64,000 bases of DNA from Thermoguttaceae bacterium (GCA_017939795.1 JAGBAA010000097.1:1-64000); one strand, 5' to 3'. Positions 26,600-35,883 are shown, counted from the first letter of the stretch. Numbers and translations: made by a program. The notes: generated from the letters alone by a model not told the origin.

Positions 26600-27718
26600 T
26601 TAATCCAGGGTGAAGGTGTACTCGTTTCTCTCCGAGCGTTCCCAGGCCATGTGCCGATAGCCGGGGATGATGTCGAAGAGCGGTGAGAAGGTGCGCGCCT
26701 TGACCGTCTTCAGGTCTGCGGAGAATTCGAGCAGACGAAGCCATCCGTCTCCGCCGTTTCCGTCCCAGCCGCCGCCGAGAGCCTGCGTATCGAAAAGGAT
26801 CTGCGCGACGTCTTTGCCTGCGTCATTTTTGTCTTTCCGGAACGACGTGCACTCCGCCCAGTTGTCTGCCCCGGAACGGTGTCCGCAGATGACCAGGCGA
26901 ATGTTTTTCGATGGTTTCACGAGCTTCTGCCAGATCGCTTCTCCGGCATTTCCGCCTTCTTTGTTCAGCTGGTAGCCTTCCGTGAGCATCCGCTTGCCGT
27001 CCCCTCCCATATACGAGTGCGTCAGGACCGTGACGAAATGGTTCTCGTACTGCGGACGTGCCGCGAGTTCCTTCGCCCATGCCAGATTGTCGTCGGTCGG
27101 GGCAAACGGAAGGGAGATCGTCAGCATTTTCTGACCTGCGGGTGTCGTGAACTCAAACGCGGCGTTTTCGAGCGTCTTTTTGCCGAACGTGTTCAGCCCC
27201 ATTTCCACGAGAACGCCGTTCCAGCTCGGATTGCGTTCAGGGAAAAAGTATTTGTGGAGGTTCGTCTCGCGATTTTCTGCGGAACGGATCCCGTAGTCGT
27301 GATTTCCCGTGCAGACGATGTACGGCAGCACGCCGTCCAGACGCTTGAATGCGGTGGATACTGCGTTCCACTGCTGCTCGCTCGTCTGATTGTATCGGCC
27401 GACCCCCATATTGTTCTGTTCCACCAGGTCTCCGGCGACGAGGACCTGCTGGATGTTGAATTTTTTGACGTTTTCCTGGATCCAGGCGGTCATGAGTTCC
27501 AGAATACCCTGATTGCGTCCGTACTTGACGTAGGACTGCGTGTCCGGAACAACGACCATCGTCCAATGGTCTTTTTGAGTCGGGAAATCCGGTCCGGCAG
27601 TTTTGGCGGGTCCATTGGGAGAGGTTTGGGCAAAAGCCGGCGGGACGGCAGCTGATCCGAACATTCCGGCAGACATGGCGGCGGCGAGAGTTTGGAGGGA
27701 TTGACGTCGGTTCATCAT
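26600..27718 (-). CDS. Exported calcineurin-like metallophosphoesterase
   Basis: A 372-residue protein with a Tat-like signal (NRRQSLQTLAAAMSAGMF, then an Ala-rich run to AFAQ). Metal-binding motifs of the calcineurin superfamily follow: VVPDTQSYV (Gln where many have His), VLVAGDLVEQN, CTGNHDYG, TVLTHSYMGG and VICGHRSGAD. Members hydrolyse phosphomono- or diesters outside the cytoplasm; the substrate is unknown. Two adjacent ATG codons start the gene after AAAGGAAAG. A near-consensus promoter lies at 27834-27862 and a strong hairpin follows the stop, so it is transcribed alone. Confidence 0.88.
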   Translation of the reverse strand: MMNRRQSLQTLAAAMSAGMFGSAAVPPAFAQTSPNGPAKTAGPDFPTQKDHWTMVVVPDTQSYVKYGRNQGILELMTAWIQENVKKFNIQQVLVAGDLVEQNNMGVGRYNQTSEQQWNAVSTAFKRLDGVLPYIVCTGNHDYGIRSAENRETNLHKYFFPERNPSWNGVLVEMGLNTFGKKTLENAAFEFTTPAGQKMLTISLPFAPTDDNLAWAKELAARPQYENHFVTVLTHSYMGGDGKRMLTEGYQLNKEGGNAGEAIWQKLVKPSKNIRLVICGHRSGADNWAECTSFRKDKNDAGKDVAQILFDTQALGGGWDGNGGDGWLRLLEFSADLKTVKARTFSPLFDIIPGYRHMAWERSERNEYTFTLD

Positions 27719-27833
27719 TTTTTTCTTTCCTTTCAGGTAAATCCATGACGGCTCAGGGCGTTCTCCGGCAGTTCCGTCCTTTTTTCAGGTTCAACCTGCG
27801 GCTGAGTCCCGGTACGCAACTGGCCAGATGAAC

Positions 27834-27862
27834 ATTTTAGTTTGAAATTTCCAAAATGTCAA
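27834..27862 (-). promoter_or_regulatory. Sigma-70 promoter of the metallophosphoesterase gene
   Basis: Minus-strand TTGACA (27857-27862), 17-base spacer, TAAAAT (27834-27839). A second TTGACA lies about 22 bases further upstream. Confidence 0.8.
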
Positions 27863-27914
27863 GAGGGCGAGCTTTTTTTGTCAACAAAATTTGGGAAAAA
27901 GTTTGAAAGACTAC

Positions 27915-27943
27915 TTGCAGAATTTGAAAAAATGAGATATGAT
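27915..27943 (+). promoter_or_regulatory. Sigma-70 promoter of the zinc-ribbon/kinase operon
   Basis: TTGCAG (27915-27920), 17-base spacer, TATGAT (27938-27943), about 77 bases before the ATG at 28020. With the divergent promoter at 27834-27862 it explains the 301-base spacer. Confidence 0.75.
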
Positions 27944-28019
27944 GTAAAGGAATGTTTCTGGAGAATGTACGTCCCTGGAACGTGCGGATGGAAGGAATAG
28001 AAGAACGTGGAGGAATTTT

Positions 28020-28553
28020 ATGCTGCGATTTCATCAGATCCCATGCAGCTGCGGTAAAGTCCATGAAGTTTCCAAAACTCAGGCTGGAAGTTCGCTGACG
28101 TGCGACTGCGGTCAGGAAGTGTCTGTGCCGACTCTGCGTGAACTGAAAGATTTTCCGGTCGTGGAGCGTCCGGATCCGCAAACGGCCGAACTTACGCTCG
28201 CCTCTGCTTCCGGGGCACGGGAACGCCGAACGGGACTGATTTTTGTGCTTTTTGTCGCGGCGGTGCTTTTTGCCGGTCTGGGCATCTACTATCATCAGAC
28301 GTGCCCAAAAGTTCCGACGGTAGAAAATGCGGAAACTCCGTTTGAGGTCTGGCAGGTCTGGCAGACGCTGCGTACCGGGATCGATACGCCGCCGTCGCGC
28401 GGAGAAATGATCCGGACAGATACGATCCGGATGCACTGGCGCTGGATCGTGATCTGCGGCGGAGCGTCCGGGCTGTGTGTTCTTGGAATGCTTGCCGGAG
28501 TGCTTGTGCGGGTCGGCGGAAGAAGGACGGAAGAGGCAGGAACACTGAAATGA
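28020..28553 (+). CDS. Zinc-ribbon-like protein with two membrane segments
   Basis: A 177-residue protein. The first ~40 residues hold two CxC pairs (IPCSCGKVHEV ... LTCDCGQEVSVP), a short zinc-ribbon pattern common at the front of planctomycete membrane proteins. A membrane helix follows at about 74-93 (LIFVLFVAAVLFAGLGIYYH) and a second near 142-163 (WIVICGGASGLCVLGMLAGVLV). GGAGG is 6-7 bases before the ATG. Its stop overlaps the kinase start (ATGA, 28550-28553), so the two are translationally coupled and likely work together. Function unknown. Confidence 0.78.
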   Translation: MLRFHQIPCSCGKVHEVSKTQAGSSLTCDCGQEVSVPTLRELKDFPVVERPDPQTAELTLASASGARERRTGLIFVLFVAAVLFAGLGIYYHQTCPKVPTVENAETPFEVWQVWQTLRTGIDTPPSRGEMIRTDTIRMHWRWIVICGGASGLCVLGMLAGVLVRVGGRRTEEAGTLK

Positions 28554-31099
28554 GTGAAGAAAACGGATCCGGGCCGAAACCTGTTTCAGAAGGACGCTCC
28601 AACGAACATTTTGATGGGATGGCCGAGAGCCGTTCCGACGGGGAGGATTCTGAGGGATCGTTTGAGGTTCACTCCGACGGGACGTTTGATGAGATCCGAA
28701 CAGAGGTCTATTTCGAGCCGCCGACAGAACCGTGCGGAACTGGAATGGAAGACGCCGTCCCGTACGGCTGCGGAAATTCTCATGAACCGTTTTCAGAAAT
28801 GGAGATCCTCGGGAGCACTGTCGTTCGGAAAACAGACGTTCGGAATATTGCGAATCTGAATACTGCGGTTCGGTCGGCAGATGCACCGCCTGCGGAAACC
28901 GTTTTTTGGAAGGATGCTTCGAGGGCGGCGGAATGCGGAAGCAGGAAAAAACGTACCGCCGGCACTTCGGAACGCCGAGTGCCTCAGGAGATCCCGGGCT
29001 ACGAATTTGAGCGGTTTCTTGGAGCCGGCTCGTATGGTGAAGTCTGGATCGCCGTTCAGGTCAACACGATGCGCCGTGTCGCGGTGAAATTCTACACGCA
29101 CGAGACGCAGAATATCGAATCTCTGACGCAGGAAGTCGAGAAACTCTCGCTTTTGTTCTCGGATCAGAATATCGTTCAGCTTCTTGAAGTCGGCTGGGAA
29201 GCCCGGGTACCGTACTATGTGATGGAGTATCTGGAAAACGGTTCGCTTGCTCAGCTCCTTTCGCAGAAAAAGTTTTCGATCGCGGAAGCGGAAGAAATGT
29301 TTGAGACCCTCCTGCGTGCGATGTGCCGGGTCCATGAAAAGGGGATCATCCACTGCGATCTGAAACCGGGCAACATTCTGATCGATCCGACCGGAAACGT
29401 TCGGCTCGCAGACTTTGGGCAGTCGCGTCTCTCGCACGATATGGCGCCTGCGCTCGGGACGCTTTTCTATATGCCGCCGGAACAGGCGAGACTGAATGCT
29501 CACGCAGATGTACGGTGGGACATCTACGCGCTGGGTGCGATCTTCTACACGCTGTTGATGAACCGGCCTCCGCATTACGCGCCGATTTTTGTAGAACAGA
29601 TCCAGGAACAGGAAACGCTGACGGAAAGGATGCGGGATTACCGGCGTCTTCTGTTTGCGCGGCCGGTCCCGGTCGATCATCGGCAGCTGAAGGGAATGTC
29701 CCTGAAGGGAGCGCAGATCCTGGAACGGTGTCTCGAACCGGATCCGGAAGACCGCTTTCAGACGATGGCGGAACTGCTCCGAGAATGGGAAAAAGTCAAG
29801 ACACAGCGTGCGCAGTTTCCTCTTCTTCTGCTCGGAATGGTCATGCCGATCCTGCTTTTCCTGGTGGGGAGCTTCTTCGTGACCTGGGAATTCCACTCGG
29901 TTTTTCATGAAGGAGAGCGCGTCATTACGGACTCGACGCTCGAGGCTGCCGACTATGCCGCAGGTGCCGTCGCGAAAAACGTGGAAGCGGAGATCTCCCG
30001 CCGACGCCGTGTCGTAGAACAGCTTGCGGAAAACTGGCAGTTCTGTGATCTTGTGCAGGAATTGAAAGAAAATGCCGAGTGGAATGGGTATATCCAGCGG
30101 CTGAAAGCAATGCAGGCCGCGGCTTCCTCAAAAGCGGAAGGAGAAACGATCGTACAGACTCGGCACGCAGAAGAAAAGTCTGCCGCGAGACCGCAGAGAT
30201 TGAAAGATGAGGCTGCCGTTTTGGCGCAGAGAGCGGAAGACGCACCTGCCGCGCAGGCACAGTGGCTTCAGCTTCGGACTGAGTTCGCGAATTTTTCGAA
30301 ACGTCTTGAGCTTCAGAAAGTTCTGGAGGAGTCCCTGCCCAAGGATTTCCAGGTGGCGATGGGAGACGATTTCTTTTTTGTGGACACGAATGGGATCGCG
30401 TGTGCCCGGATGCCGTTTTCGGAACAGGTCGGGAGGGATTTTTCGCCGTATTTTAAGGGAAACGGAAAGGAAAAGGATCCCATGCTTCTGCATGAGACCC
30501 GGATCTCCGACGTTTTTCTGAATCCTCTGACGGACCGTTGGTCTGTCGGCATCATCGTGCCGGTCTTCAGTGCGGAAGAAGAACCCGTTTTTCTCGGCTT
30601 GCTCTGCATGGCGGTCGAGATCGGGAACTTCATTCAGCTGGAAGGCCAGACGGACCACTTTGCGGTCCTGGTCGATCAGAGGGAGGGAATGTCGAAAGGT
30701 CTCATTCTTGAGCATCCGCTCTACGAACAGCTGAATCGTGCGGGGATGGCGATCCCGGAGAGTTTTCTGGAGGAGAAATTCCGCGTTACCGAAAAGATCA
30801 TTCCGGATACGCAGGAAAAAGCGCACCACTACCGTGACCCGCTGGCGGCTTCGAAACTGGCGAACGGACAGTTTCAGGAACGCTGGCTTGCGGCATGTGC
30901 AGACGTGGAGCTTGGGACGGGCGAAAAATGGCTCGTGATTGCGCAGACGTCGTATGATCATGCGGTCGGCGTGACTTTCAAGGCGATCGAATCGCACTTT
31001 CGGCGCGTTTACATTACGGCGGCCGTCACGTTCCTGATCCTCATCCAGATCGCATGGTTCTTCATCCATCGTGTTTTTATTTTGAAAGCGAACCGCTGA
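28550..31099 (+). CDS. Membrane Ser/Thr protein kinase with extracytoplasmic sensor domain
   Basis: An 849-residue Hanks-type kinase. After a variable acidic head, the kinase domain runs from about 145 to 420: glycine loop LGAGSYGEVW, VAVKFY with the ATP lysine, catalytic loop HCDLKPGN, DFG and MPPEQ at the end of the activation segment. The residue before the catalytic Asp is Cys, not the usual Arg, so this is a non-RD kinase. A membrane helix (about 423-447) leads to a roughly 370-residue outer domain that looks like a Cache-type sensor, and a second helix (about 822-843) lies near the C-terminus. The start overlaps the preceding stop (ATGA). Ligand and targets unknown. Confidence 0.88.
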   Translation: MSEENGSGPKPVSEGRSNEHFDGMAESRSDGEDSEGSFEVHSDGTFDEIRTEVYFEPPTEPCGTGMEDAVPYGCGNSHEPFSEMEILGSTVVRKTDVRNIANLNTAVRSADAPPAETVFWKDASRAAECGSRKKRTAGTSERRVPQEIPGYEFERFLGAGSYGEVWIAVQVNTMRRVAVKFYTHETQNIESLTQEVEKLSLLFSDQNIVQLLEVGWEARVPYYVMEYLENGSLAQLLSQKKFSIAEAEEMFETLLRAMCRVHEKGIIHCDLKPGNILIDPTGNVRLADFGQSRLSHDMAPALGTLFYMPPEQARLNAHADVRWDIYALGAIFYTLLMNRPPHYAPIFVEQIQEQETLTERMRDYRRLLFARPVPVDHRQLKGMSLKGAQILERCLEPDPEDRFQTMAELLREWEKVKTQRAQFPLLLLGMVMPILLFLVGSFFVTWEFHSVFHEGERVITDSTLEAADYAAGAVAKNVEAEISRRRRVVEQLAENWQFCDLVQELKENAEWNGYIQRLKAMQAAASSKAEGETIVQTRHAEEKSAARPQRLKDEAAVLAQRAEDAPAAQAQWLQLRTEFANFSKRLELQKVLEESLPKDFQVAMGDDFFFVDTNGIACARMPFSEQVGRDFSPYFKGNGKEKDPMLLHETRISDVFLNPLTDRWSVGIIVPVFSAEEEPVFLGLLCMAVEIGNFIQLEGQTDHFAVLVDQREGMSKGLILEHPLYEQLNRAGMAIPESFLEEKFRVTEKIIPDTQEKAHHYRDPLAASKLANGQFQERWLAACADVELGTGEKWLVIAQTSYDHAVGVTFKAIESHFRRVYITAAVTFLILIQIAWFFIHRVFILKANR

Positions 31100-31159
31100 A
31101 TCAGGATCGCTGAATCAGGAATCCATTAAATCAGAAAAAGAAAACGGAATGGTGCTGAA

Positions 31160-32041
31160 ATGGAATTGGATCTTTACCAGAACCACACACGGGAATGGCT
31201 CCAGAACGAATACGCTTACCCGGTTTTGAGCCGCCGGGCGGAAGGGATCTCCGTTGGGATCAATCTTTCACCGGCAAATGAGTGCAATTTTCATTGCGTT
31301 TACTGCCAGGTCATTCCCGAGCAGATCCATCCCGGAATGAAGGTGGATTTCGAGAAACTTCGGGAAGAACTGGAACCGTGTGTTGATTTCGCGCTTTCCG
31401 GCGAGATCTTTCGCCATCCGTACTTCCTTGAAGTGCCGCCGCATCAGCGAAGGGTGAACGATATTGCGTTCAGCGGAAACGGAGAGCCGACGCTGTCGCC
31501 GTTTTTTCCAAAAACAGTTCGGCTCGCGGCCGAGATCCGAAGGACGCGGATGGAGAATGGGCCTACAGAGGCATTTCGCAAAGCGGCGGAAGAGATGAAG
31601 ATCGTGCTGATCACCAACGCAACGCGGCTCGGAAACACGGAACTGCTGCCGACGCTGGAGTTTCTGCTGGAGAATCACGGTGAGATCTGGGCGAAACTTG
31701 ATGCGGGAACCGACGCATACTATCGCAGGATCGACCGTTCTGCCGTGCCGTTTGAGACCGTACTTGCCGGGATCGGGTCGTTTGCCAGACGTGCGCCGCT
31801 CATCATTCAGACGCTCTTTGCGCGCATGGCGGGTGAAGCTCCGACGGACACGGAGATCGATGCGTATATCGCACGGATCGCCGGGATCCTGAAAAACGGC
31901 GGACAGATCCGGCATATTCAGCTTCATTCTGTCTGCCGACCTCCGCAGTGTGCCGAGGCGCAGACGCTTGAACCGGAGATCCTGCACGGATTTGCTGAAA
32001 AGATCCGGTCTCAAACCGGCGTGGAAGTCCGTGTTTTTTAA
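31160..32041 (+). CDS. Radical SAM protein
   Basis: A 293-residue protein with the radical SAM iron-sulfur motif CNFHCVYC (about residues 38-45), where three cysteines bind the [4Fe-4S] cluster that cleaves S-adenosylmethionine. The conserved FSGNGEPTLSP block (about 109-119) resembles the wyosine/cofactor-type subgroup. The end has CRPPQCAEAQTL, with two extra cysteines. No partner gene identifies the reaction. It begins 60 bases after the kinase gene on the same strand and may share its transcript. Confidence 0.85.
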   Translation: MELDLYQNHTREWLQNEYAYPVLSRRAEGISVGINLSPANECNFHCVYCQVIPEQIHPGMKVDFEKLREELEPCVDFALSGEIFRHPYFLEVPPHQRRVNDIAFSGNGEPTLSPFFPKTVRLAAEIRRTRMENGPTEAFRKAAEEMKIVLITNATRLGNTELLPTLEFLLENHGEIWAKLDAGTDAYYRRIDRSAVPFETVLAGIGSFARRAPLIIQTLFARMAGEAPTDTEIDAYIARIAGILKNGGQIRHIQLHSVCRPPQCAEAQTLEPEILHGFAEKIRSQTGVEVRVF

Positions 32042-32061
32042 GACGGACAGCCCGCAGCGCC

Positions 32062-34059
32062 TTAGGCTTCCCGGTTTTTCCGCCAGACATTTTCGAACCA
32101 GGAATCCGGTTCCGGGATCGGACGGCGCGGGACCCAGCGATGGTGAATGGTTCCGTTGGGCGCGAGCCACGTTTCCTGCACGAAATTGCGGAAATCTTCA
32201 TTTTCCGGCACGATCTCCGTCTGTTTGCCGTTCAGGTCCAGACACGAAATGGCGGAAGAGGCGGAAACTCCGGCACTCTCTTTCAGTGTAATGGCCGACC
32301 CGCGGCTTCCGACTTTGGAATCCAGCTGGAAACGAATGGCGTCCAGGTACATCTCCTGCGTCAGGAGGAGCCAGGAATTCCGCTGACTTTCCATGCAGGA
32401 CGGCGGGATGGAATGCTCCCGTTCCTGGCGAACTTCCGAAAGTGCACGTTCCACGAGATCTTTTTTTCGCAGAAATCCGCCGGCTGCCGTCATTCTGTAC
32501 TGAAGTACCCGGCGTTTTTCTGGCCAGTTGGGATCCGGGAGAAATTTCTCGCCGAGCGTGTCCGGTTTTGCTCCGCCTGCATCTGGTTTCGTTTTATTGA
32601 GGGAGACTTCGGCATCCGGATCTCCCATTTTCCCCGCCTTTCCAGCGCGTTTCGCGATCGTCTGCGCCGCCCGCAGGGCACCGACCTGGCCGGAATTCAG
32701 CGCGGACCCGCCGGGACGGTAAACTCCATGCGAGCCGTTCACTTCACCGATGGGGAAAAGACGGCGCAGATTGACGGATTCCCAATTCACGTCTCCTGCA
32801 AGCCCCCCGTTATTGTGCTGGGCACAGACGGCGATCTCGAGCATTTCGGATCGAATGTCGATCCCGTGGTCCGCGTACATCTCGATGGCGGACGGATTCA
32901 TCTTTTCCAGACGCGCGATCGGTGTTTCGAGGGTAGACGCACCGCTCTTTTCCAGGTAGTTCCACGCTTCCGTTCCCAGATTCTCACGGGATAGTCCGAT
33001 AGGGTCTTTCCGGAAATCAAGCCAGACTCTTCGGCCTCGCAGGACCGTTTCGACGTAGACCCAGATGTCGATCATGGACGAGCCGAAATTCCGTACGATC
33101 CCGGTGTTCAGCTGTGTTTTTCGCGAGTCGAACGGCCACTGGTAGCCTTTCAGGAAGACGAGGGGGAGAAGTTCGCCAGGATGGCGGGCGTACTCTTCCA
33201 GAAATTCCCGCGGATCGGAAGTCCCGTCGGCGTCCGTGCTGATGAAACGCGGAATACACTGCATGTACGTTCCCGAAACATTCCAGCGGAATCCGATCGA
33301 CGCAAGCCCAAACTGAGATTCCGGAAGATTTTGCGCGGCCGCCCCCGCCTGCAAAGCGACGCCGATCGCGCCGGTGTGGACCGTTGGGTAGACGCTCGTC
33401 CGGTAAAGTCCTCCGGGACCTCCGACGGCAAAGACGACGTTTTCTGCCAGAACGCGCAGAATACCGGTTTCCGTTCCGTTTTCCATGACGTAGAATTCCG
33501 CACCGTAGACCTCTCCGGTAACGGGATGAGGAGCGGTTTCGGAAGCTGCGGGATCGGGGTCCTGCTGAACGAGCAGTTCACGCACGAAAACGTTTTCCCG
33601 GACCGGAATGCCGAGTTTCTGGACCTCGCGGATCATGGCGCGGCACATTTCCCGGGAGGTGTACGGACCGATCGAAGTCGCACGCTGCCGAGGGTCGTGG
33701 TCCGTCTTGTATCCGACGAATTGTCCGTAGTCATCTGCGGGGAACGGAAGTCCCAATTCTGTGAGATTCATGAACGCACGTACCGAATTCGCCGCCTCGG
33801 CAAGCGCAAGATCGCCGTGCATGCTTCCGCCGGCAAAGTACGTCTCGGCCATGTCGCGCACACTGTCCGCGTCCGCACCGCACAGCGACAGCTTATAGTA
33901 CGTCTGCTTGTCGCTTCCTGTGTTGATGGATGTACCGCCATGCAGGGATTCCGTCGCGATGAGAAGGTCCGTGATGCCGAATCGGTGAAGATGGATCGCC
34001 GCAGAGAGACCGGCCGCTCCGGAGCCGATGATCAGTGTGTGGACTCGCACAGTTTCCAT
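32062..34059 (-). CDS. FAD-dependent oxidoreductase of the fumarate reductase flavoprotein type
   Basis: A 665-residue flavoprotein. The N-terminal dinucleotide motif LIIGSGAAGLSAAIHL (about 8-23) is followed by TESLHGGTSINTGSDKQTY, the usual FAD-contact region, and by VVFAVGGPGGLYRTS in the middle; HNNGGLAGD and GEVNGSHGVYRPGGSALNSGQ are the C-terminal FAD-binding blocks. Family members include fumarate reductase, succinate dehydrogenase and L-aspartate oxidase; the active-site arginines and histidines of those enzymes are not clearly conserved, so the substrate is open. No signal peptide. The 5' leader carries a C8 tract 32 bases before the ATG. Confidence 0.85.
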   Translation of the reverse strand: METVRVHTLIIGSGAAGLSAAIHLHRFGITDLLIATESLHGGTSINTGSDKQTYYKLSLCGADADSVRDMAETYFAGGSMHGDLALAEAANSVRAFMNLTELGLPFPADDYGQFVGYKTDHDPRQRATSIGPYTSREMCRAMIREVQKLGIPVRENVFVRELLVQQDPDPAASETAPHPVTGEVYGAEFYVMENGTETGILRVLAENVVFAVGGPGGLYRTSVYPTVHTGAIGVALQAGAAAQNLPESQFGLASIGFRWNVSGTYMQCIPRFISTDADGTSDPREFLEEYARHPGELLPLVFLKGYQWPFDSRKTQLNTGIVRNFGSSMIDIWVYVETVLRGRRVWLDFRKDPIGLSRENLGTEAWNYLEKSGASTLETPIARLEKMNPSAIEMYADHGIDIRSEMLEIAVCAQHNNGGLAGDVNWESVNLRRLFPIGEVNGSHGVYRPGGSALNSGQVGALRAAQTIAKRAGKAGKMGDPDAEVSLNKTKPDAGGAKPDTLGEKFLPDPNWPEKRRVLQYRMTAAGGFLRKKDLVERALSEVRQEREHSIPPSCMESQRNSWLLLTQEMYLDAIRFQLDSKVGSRGSAITLKESAGVSASSAISCLDLNGKQTEIVPENEDFRNFVQETWLAPNGTIHHRWVPRRPIPEPDSWFENVWRKNREA

Positions 34060-34090
34060 GTTTCGTTTGCCTTTCAGATCGGAATGATTT

Positions 34091-34098
34091 GGGGGGGG
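34091..34098 (-). repeat. G8/C8 homopolymer in a 5' leader
   Basis: Eight consecutive G on the plus strand (C8 on the coding strand of the flavoprotein gene), about 32 bases upstream of its start codon. Confidence 0.75.
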
Positions 34099-34157
34099 AA
34101 ACTCCGCAGACTGCGGACCGTAAGGTTAGGGGATTTTTAAAAAATCATCTCAGACGC

Positions 34158-34589
34158 TCAAAAATCTTCCGGACGGATAAACTGCCGATCCTGAGGGAAT
34201 TCCGTGCCGTCGATGATGGCGATGGCCGTCGCGGTCGCGTGAGTTCCACAGTGTGAAATGGTGACCTGAATGTCCGAGATCCCCTCGGCAAGCACTTTTG
34301 CGAGTACACCGCCGCCGATGCAGAGGTAAGGGGCGCCGGACGGAGCGTTTTTGATCTCCATGTCGCGCCATGCGATCCCGCGGACCCAGCCGGTCCCGAT
34401 CGCTTTGAGGATCGCTTCCTTGGCGCACCAGCGTCCTGTGTAGCTTTCGATCGACTGTTTTCTCGCACGGCAGTACTCATTTTCCCAGTCCGTGTAGACG
34501 CGGTCGTAGAAATAATCGCCGTGTTTGTCCAGCATTTTTCGGATCCGATCACATTCCGTGATGTCGGTGCCGATTCCAAAAATTTTCAT
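34158..34589 (-). CDS. acpS: Holo-[acyl-carrier-protein] synthase
   Basis: A 143-residue phosphopantetheinyl transferase that moves 4'-phosphopantetheine from coenzyme A to acyl carrier protein. Signatures: KIFGIGTDITECDRI (first Mg-binding Asp) and GRWCAKEAILKAIGTG with the catalytic Glu and Lys. Length is typical, slightly extended at the C-terminus. A GGGAG site precedes the ATG. The flavoprotein gene follows about 100 bases downstream on the same strand. Confidence 0.92.
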   Translation of the reverse strand: MKIFGIGTDITECDRIRKMLDKHGDYFYDRVYTDWENEYCRARKQSIESYTGRWCAKEAILKAIGTGWVRGIAWRDMEIKNAPSGAPYLCIGGGVLAKVLAEGISDIQVTISHCGTHATATAIAIIDGTEFPQDRQFIRPEDF

Positions 34590-34670
34590 TTTTTATTTTC
34601 TCCCGTTTTTTTCATGGCATTCATGCGTTTTTTCTTTTCGTCTCCCAAAGAAATGGAGAGTTCCCGAAAG

Positions 34671-34703
34671 AAAAACCCGCGGAAGAGGATTCTTTCGCGG
34701 GCC
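34671..34703 (-). terminator. Terminator of the methyltransferase gene
   Basis: Minus-strand CCCGCGAAAGA (34691-34701) pairs with TCTTCCGCGGG (34676-34686) with a near-perfect stem, followed by TTTTT. Confidence 0.8.
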
Positions 34704-34712
34704 GACTGAGAT

Positions 34713-35459
34713 TTACGGACGCCGGAACAGGCAGGACCATGCGAGGAACGGCTCATCTTTGGCGCGGGAGCGGATCGTTCCCTGTCGAACCTCCACGATC
34801 TCAAACAGGGAAGCGAGCTCTTCCGTGACCTCTTCCTGGCTGACGGAAGGAAGGAAATTCTGTTCGGCATACTCACGTTCAAGACCTTCTTCACTCGCGC
34901 CGGCGAGCGTGTAATAGTACGAGCCTTTCTTGGTGATGCGCCACAGCATATCGATGTAGTCCGCGAGGAAACGCTGACGGATAAAATGGTAGAATCCGAT
35001 ATCGTATACGAAATCGTACTGATTCCGATTATGGTGCGTGAATCTGAAAATGTCGTCCGTCACGATCCGCAGCTGCGCATTCCGGATGTCTGCTCTGGAA
35101 GAAGCCCGGTCCGTTGCCATGCGGGAACAGTCCACAGCCGTTACTTCAAAACGTTTCTGCGCCATATAAAGAGCTTCGATCCCGCTTCCGCATCCAATGT
35201 CGAGGACCGTCGTTCTGGTTTTCAGATTCAGTCCATCCACGACCTGTTTAAAATCAGGCTCCAGTTCACCGGTGTCCCATGACGGGGTCCCCTGACGATA
35301 AAAATCATCCCAGTCAAACTCTTTCTGCGACTTGGTGCTGTCTTTGGGCGGGAGTTCCAAACCGGGGAGGGTCAGGTTCAGTGCATATTCTTTCGGGACC
35401 CTGGCCCATTTACTGGTTTTTTGTGTTTTGGTATTGTCCGCCTTGATCAACTCGTTCAT
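34713..35459 (-). CDS. Class I SAM-dependent methyltransferase
   Basis: A 248-residue protein with a Rossmann methyltransferase core. Motif I is VLDIGCGSGIEALYMA (about 85-100), the acidic end of strand 2 is VTAVDCSRMA, and motif IV region DFVYDIGFYHFI. An N-terminal stretch with FYRQGTPSWDTGELEPDF resembles thiopurine/tellurite-type small-molecule methyltransferases. The substrate is unknown. The start is placed at ATG 35459, which has a weak ribosome binding site and lies only 11 bases past a TATAAT box, so the message may be nearly leaderless. The gene has its own terminator. Confidence 0.85.
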   Translation of the reverse strand: MNELIKADNTKTQKTSKWARVPKEYALNLTLPGLELPPKDSTKSQKEFDWDDFYRQGTPSWDTGELEPDFKQVVDGLNLKTRTTVLDIGCGSGIEALYMAQKRFEVTAVDCSRMATDRASSRADIRNAQLRIVTDDIFRFTHHNRNQYDFVYDIGFYHFIRQRFLADYIDMLWRITKKGSYYYTLAGASEEGLEREYAEQNFLPSVSQEEVTEELASLFEIVEVRQGTIRSRAKDEPFLAWSCLFRRP

Positions 35460-35470
35460 CGAAATTCTCA

Positions 35471-35476
35471 ATTATA
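35471..35476 (-). promoter_or_regulatory. -10 box just upstream of the methyltransferase gene
   Basis: A TATAAT on the minus strand ends 11 bases before the ATG. No convincing -35 element is seen 16-18 bases upstream. Confidence 0.45.
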
Positions 35477-35883
35477 CCTGGTAACGAAAAGTTAAAAAAT
35501 ATTTGGTCAGGTTTATTCTATTCTATCGCAAGTAAAAATGGAAGGGGGGGGATAAAAATTTTTTCATTTTTTTCAGGATTTTTGAAATAATTTTCGCTAC
35601 ATTCCAAAATGTTTTACTTTTAAAGAGGGATGAAGCTCCGAAAAACGGCATCTTTGCTTTTGCTATTCCTCCCTTTTTCTCCAATTTGAAATTTTCGTGA
35701 AGAAAAATCGGAAATTTTTTTCAGAGGAGCATCGGATCGTTTGACAGATCGAAAAACAGCAGGGGACGGAGAAGGAGAAGAAAAAATAAAAAATTTCTTT
35801 AAAATTTTGGAAAAAAACAAAATGATCCGATAAATAAACAGAAATGGAAAGCGGAAAGTCGGCCTGCGTGCGAGGGTTCTCTC
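35477..35883. other. A/T-rich spacer with a G8 tract
   Basis: About 400 bases between divergent genes. It holds a G8 tract (35544-35551), many A/T runs and no convincing gene; a weak TTGGAA/ATAAAT pair near 35808-35836 could be the HYExAFE-gene promoter. Confidence 0.45.
35544..35551 (+). repeat. Intergenic G8 homopolymer
   Basis: Eight consecutive G in the spacer between the methyltransferase and HYExAFE genes, about 85 bases from the methyltransferase start. Confidence 0.7.
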
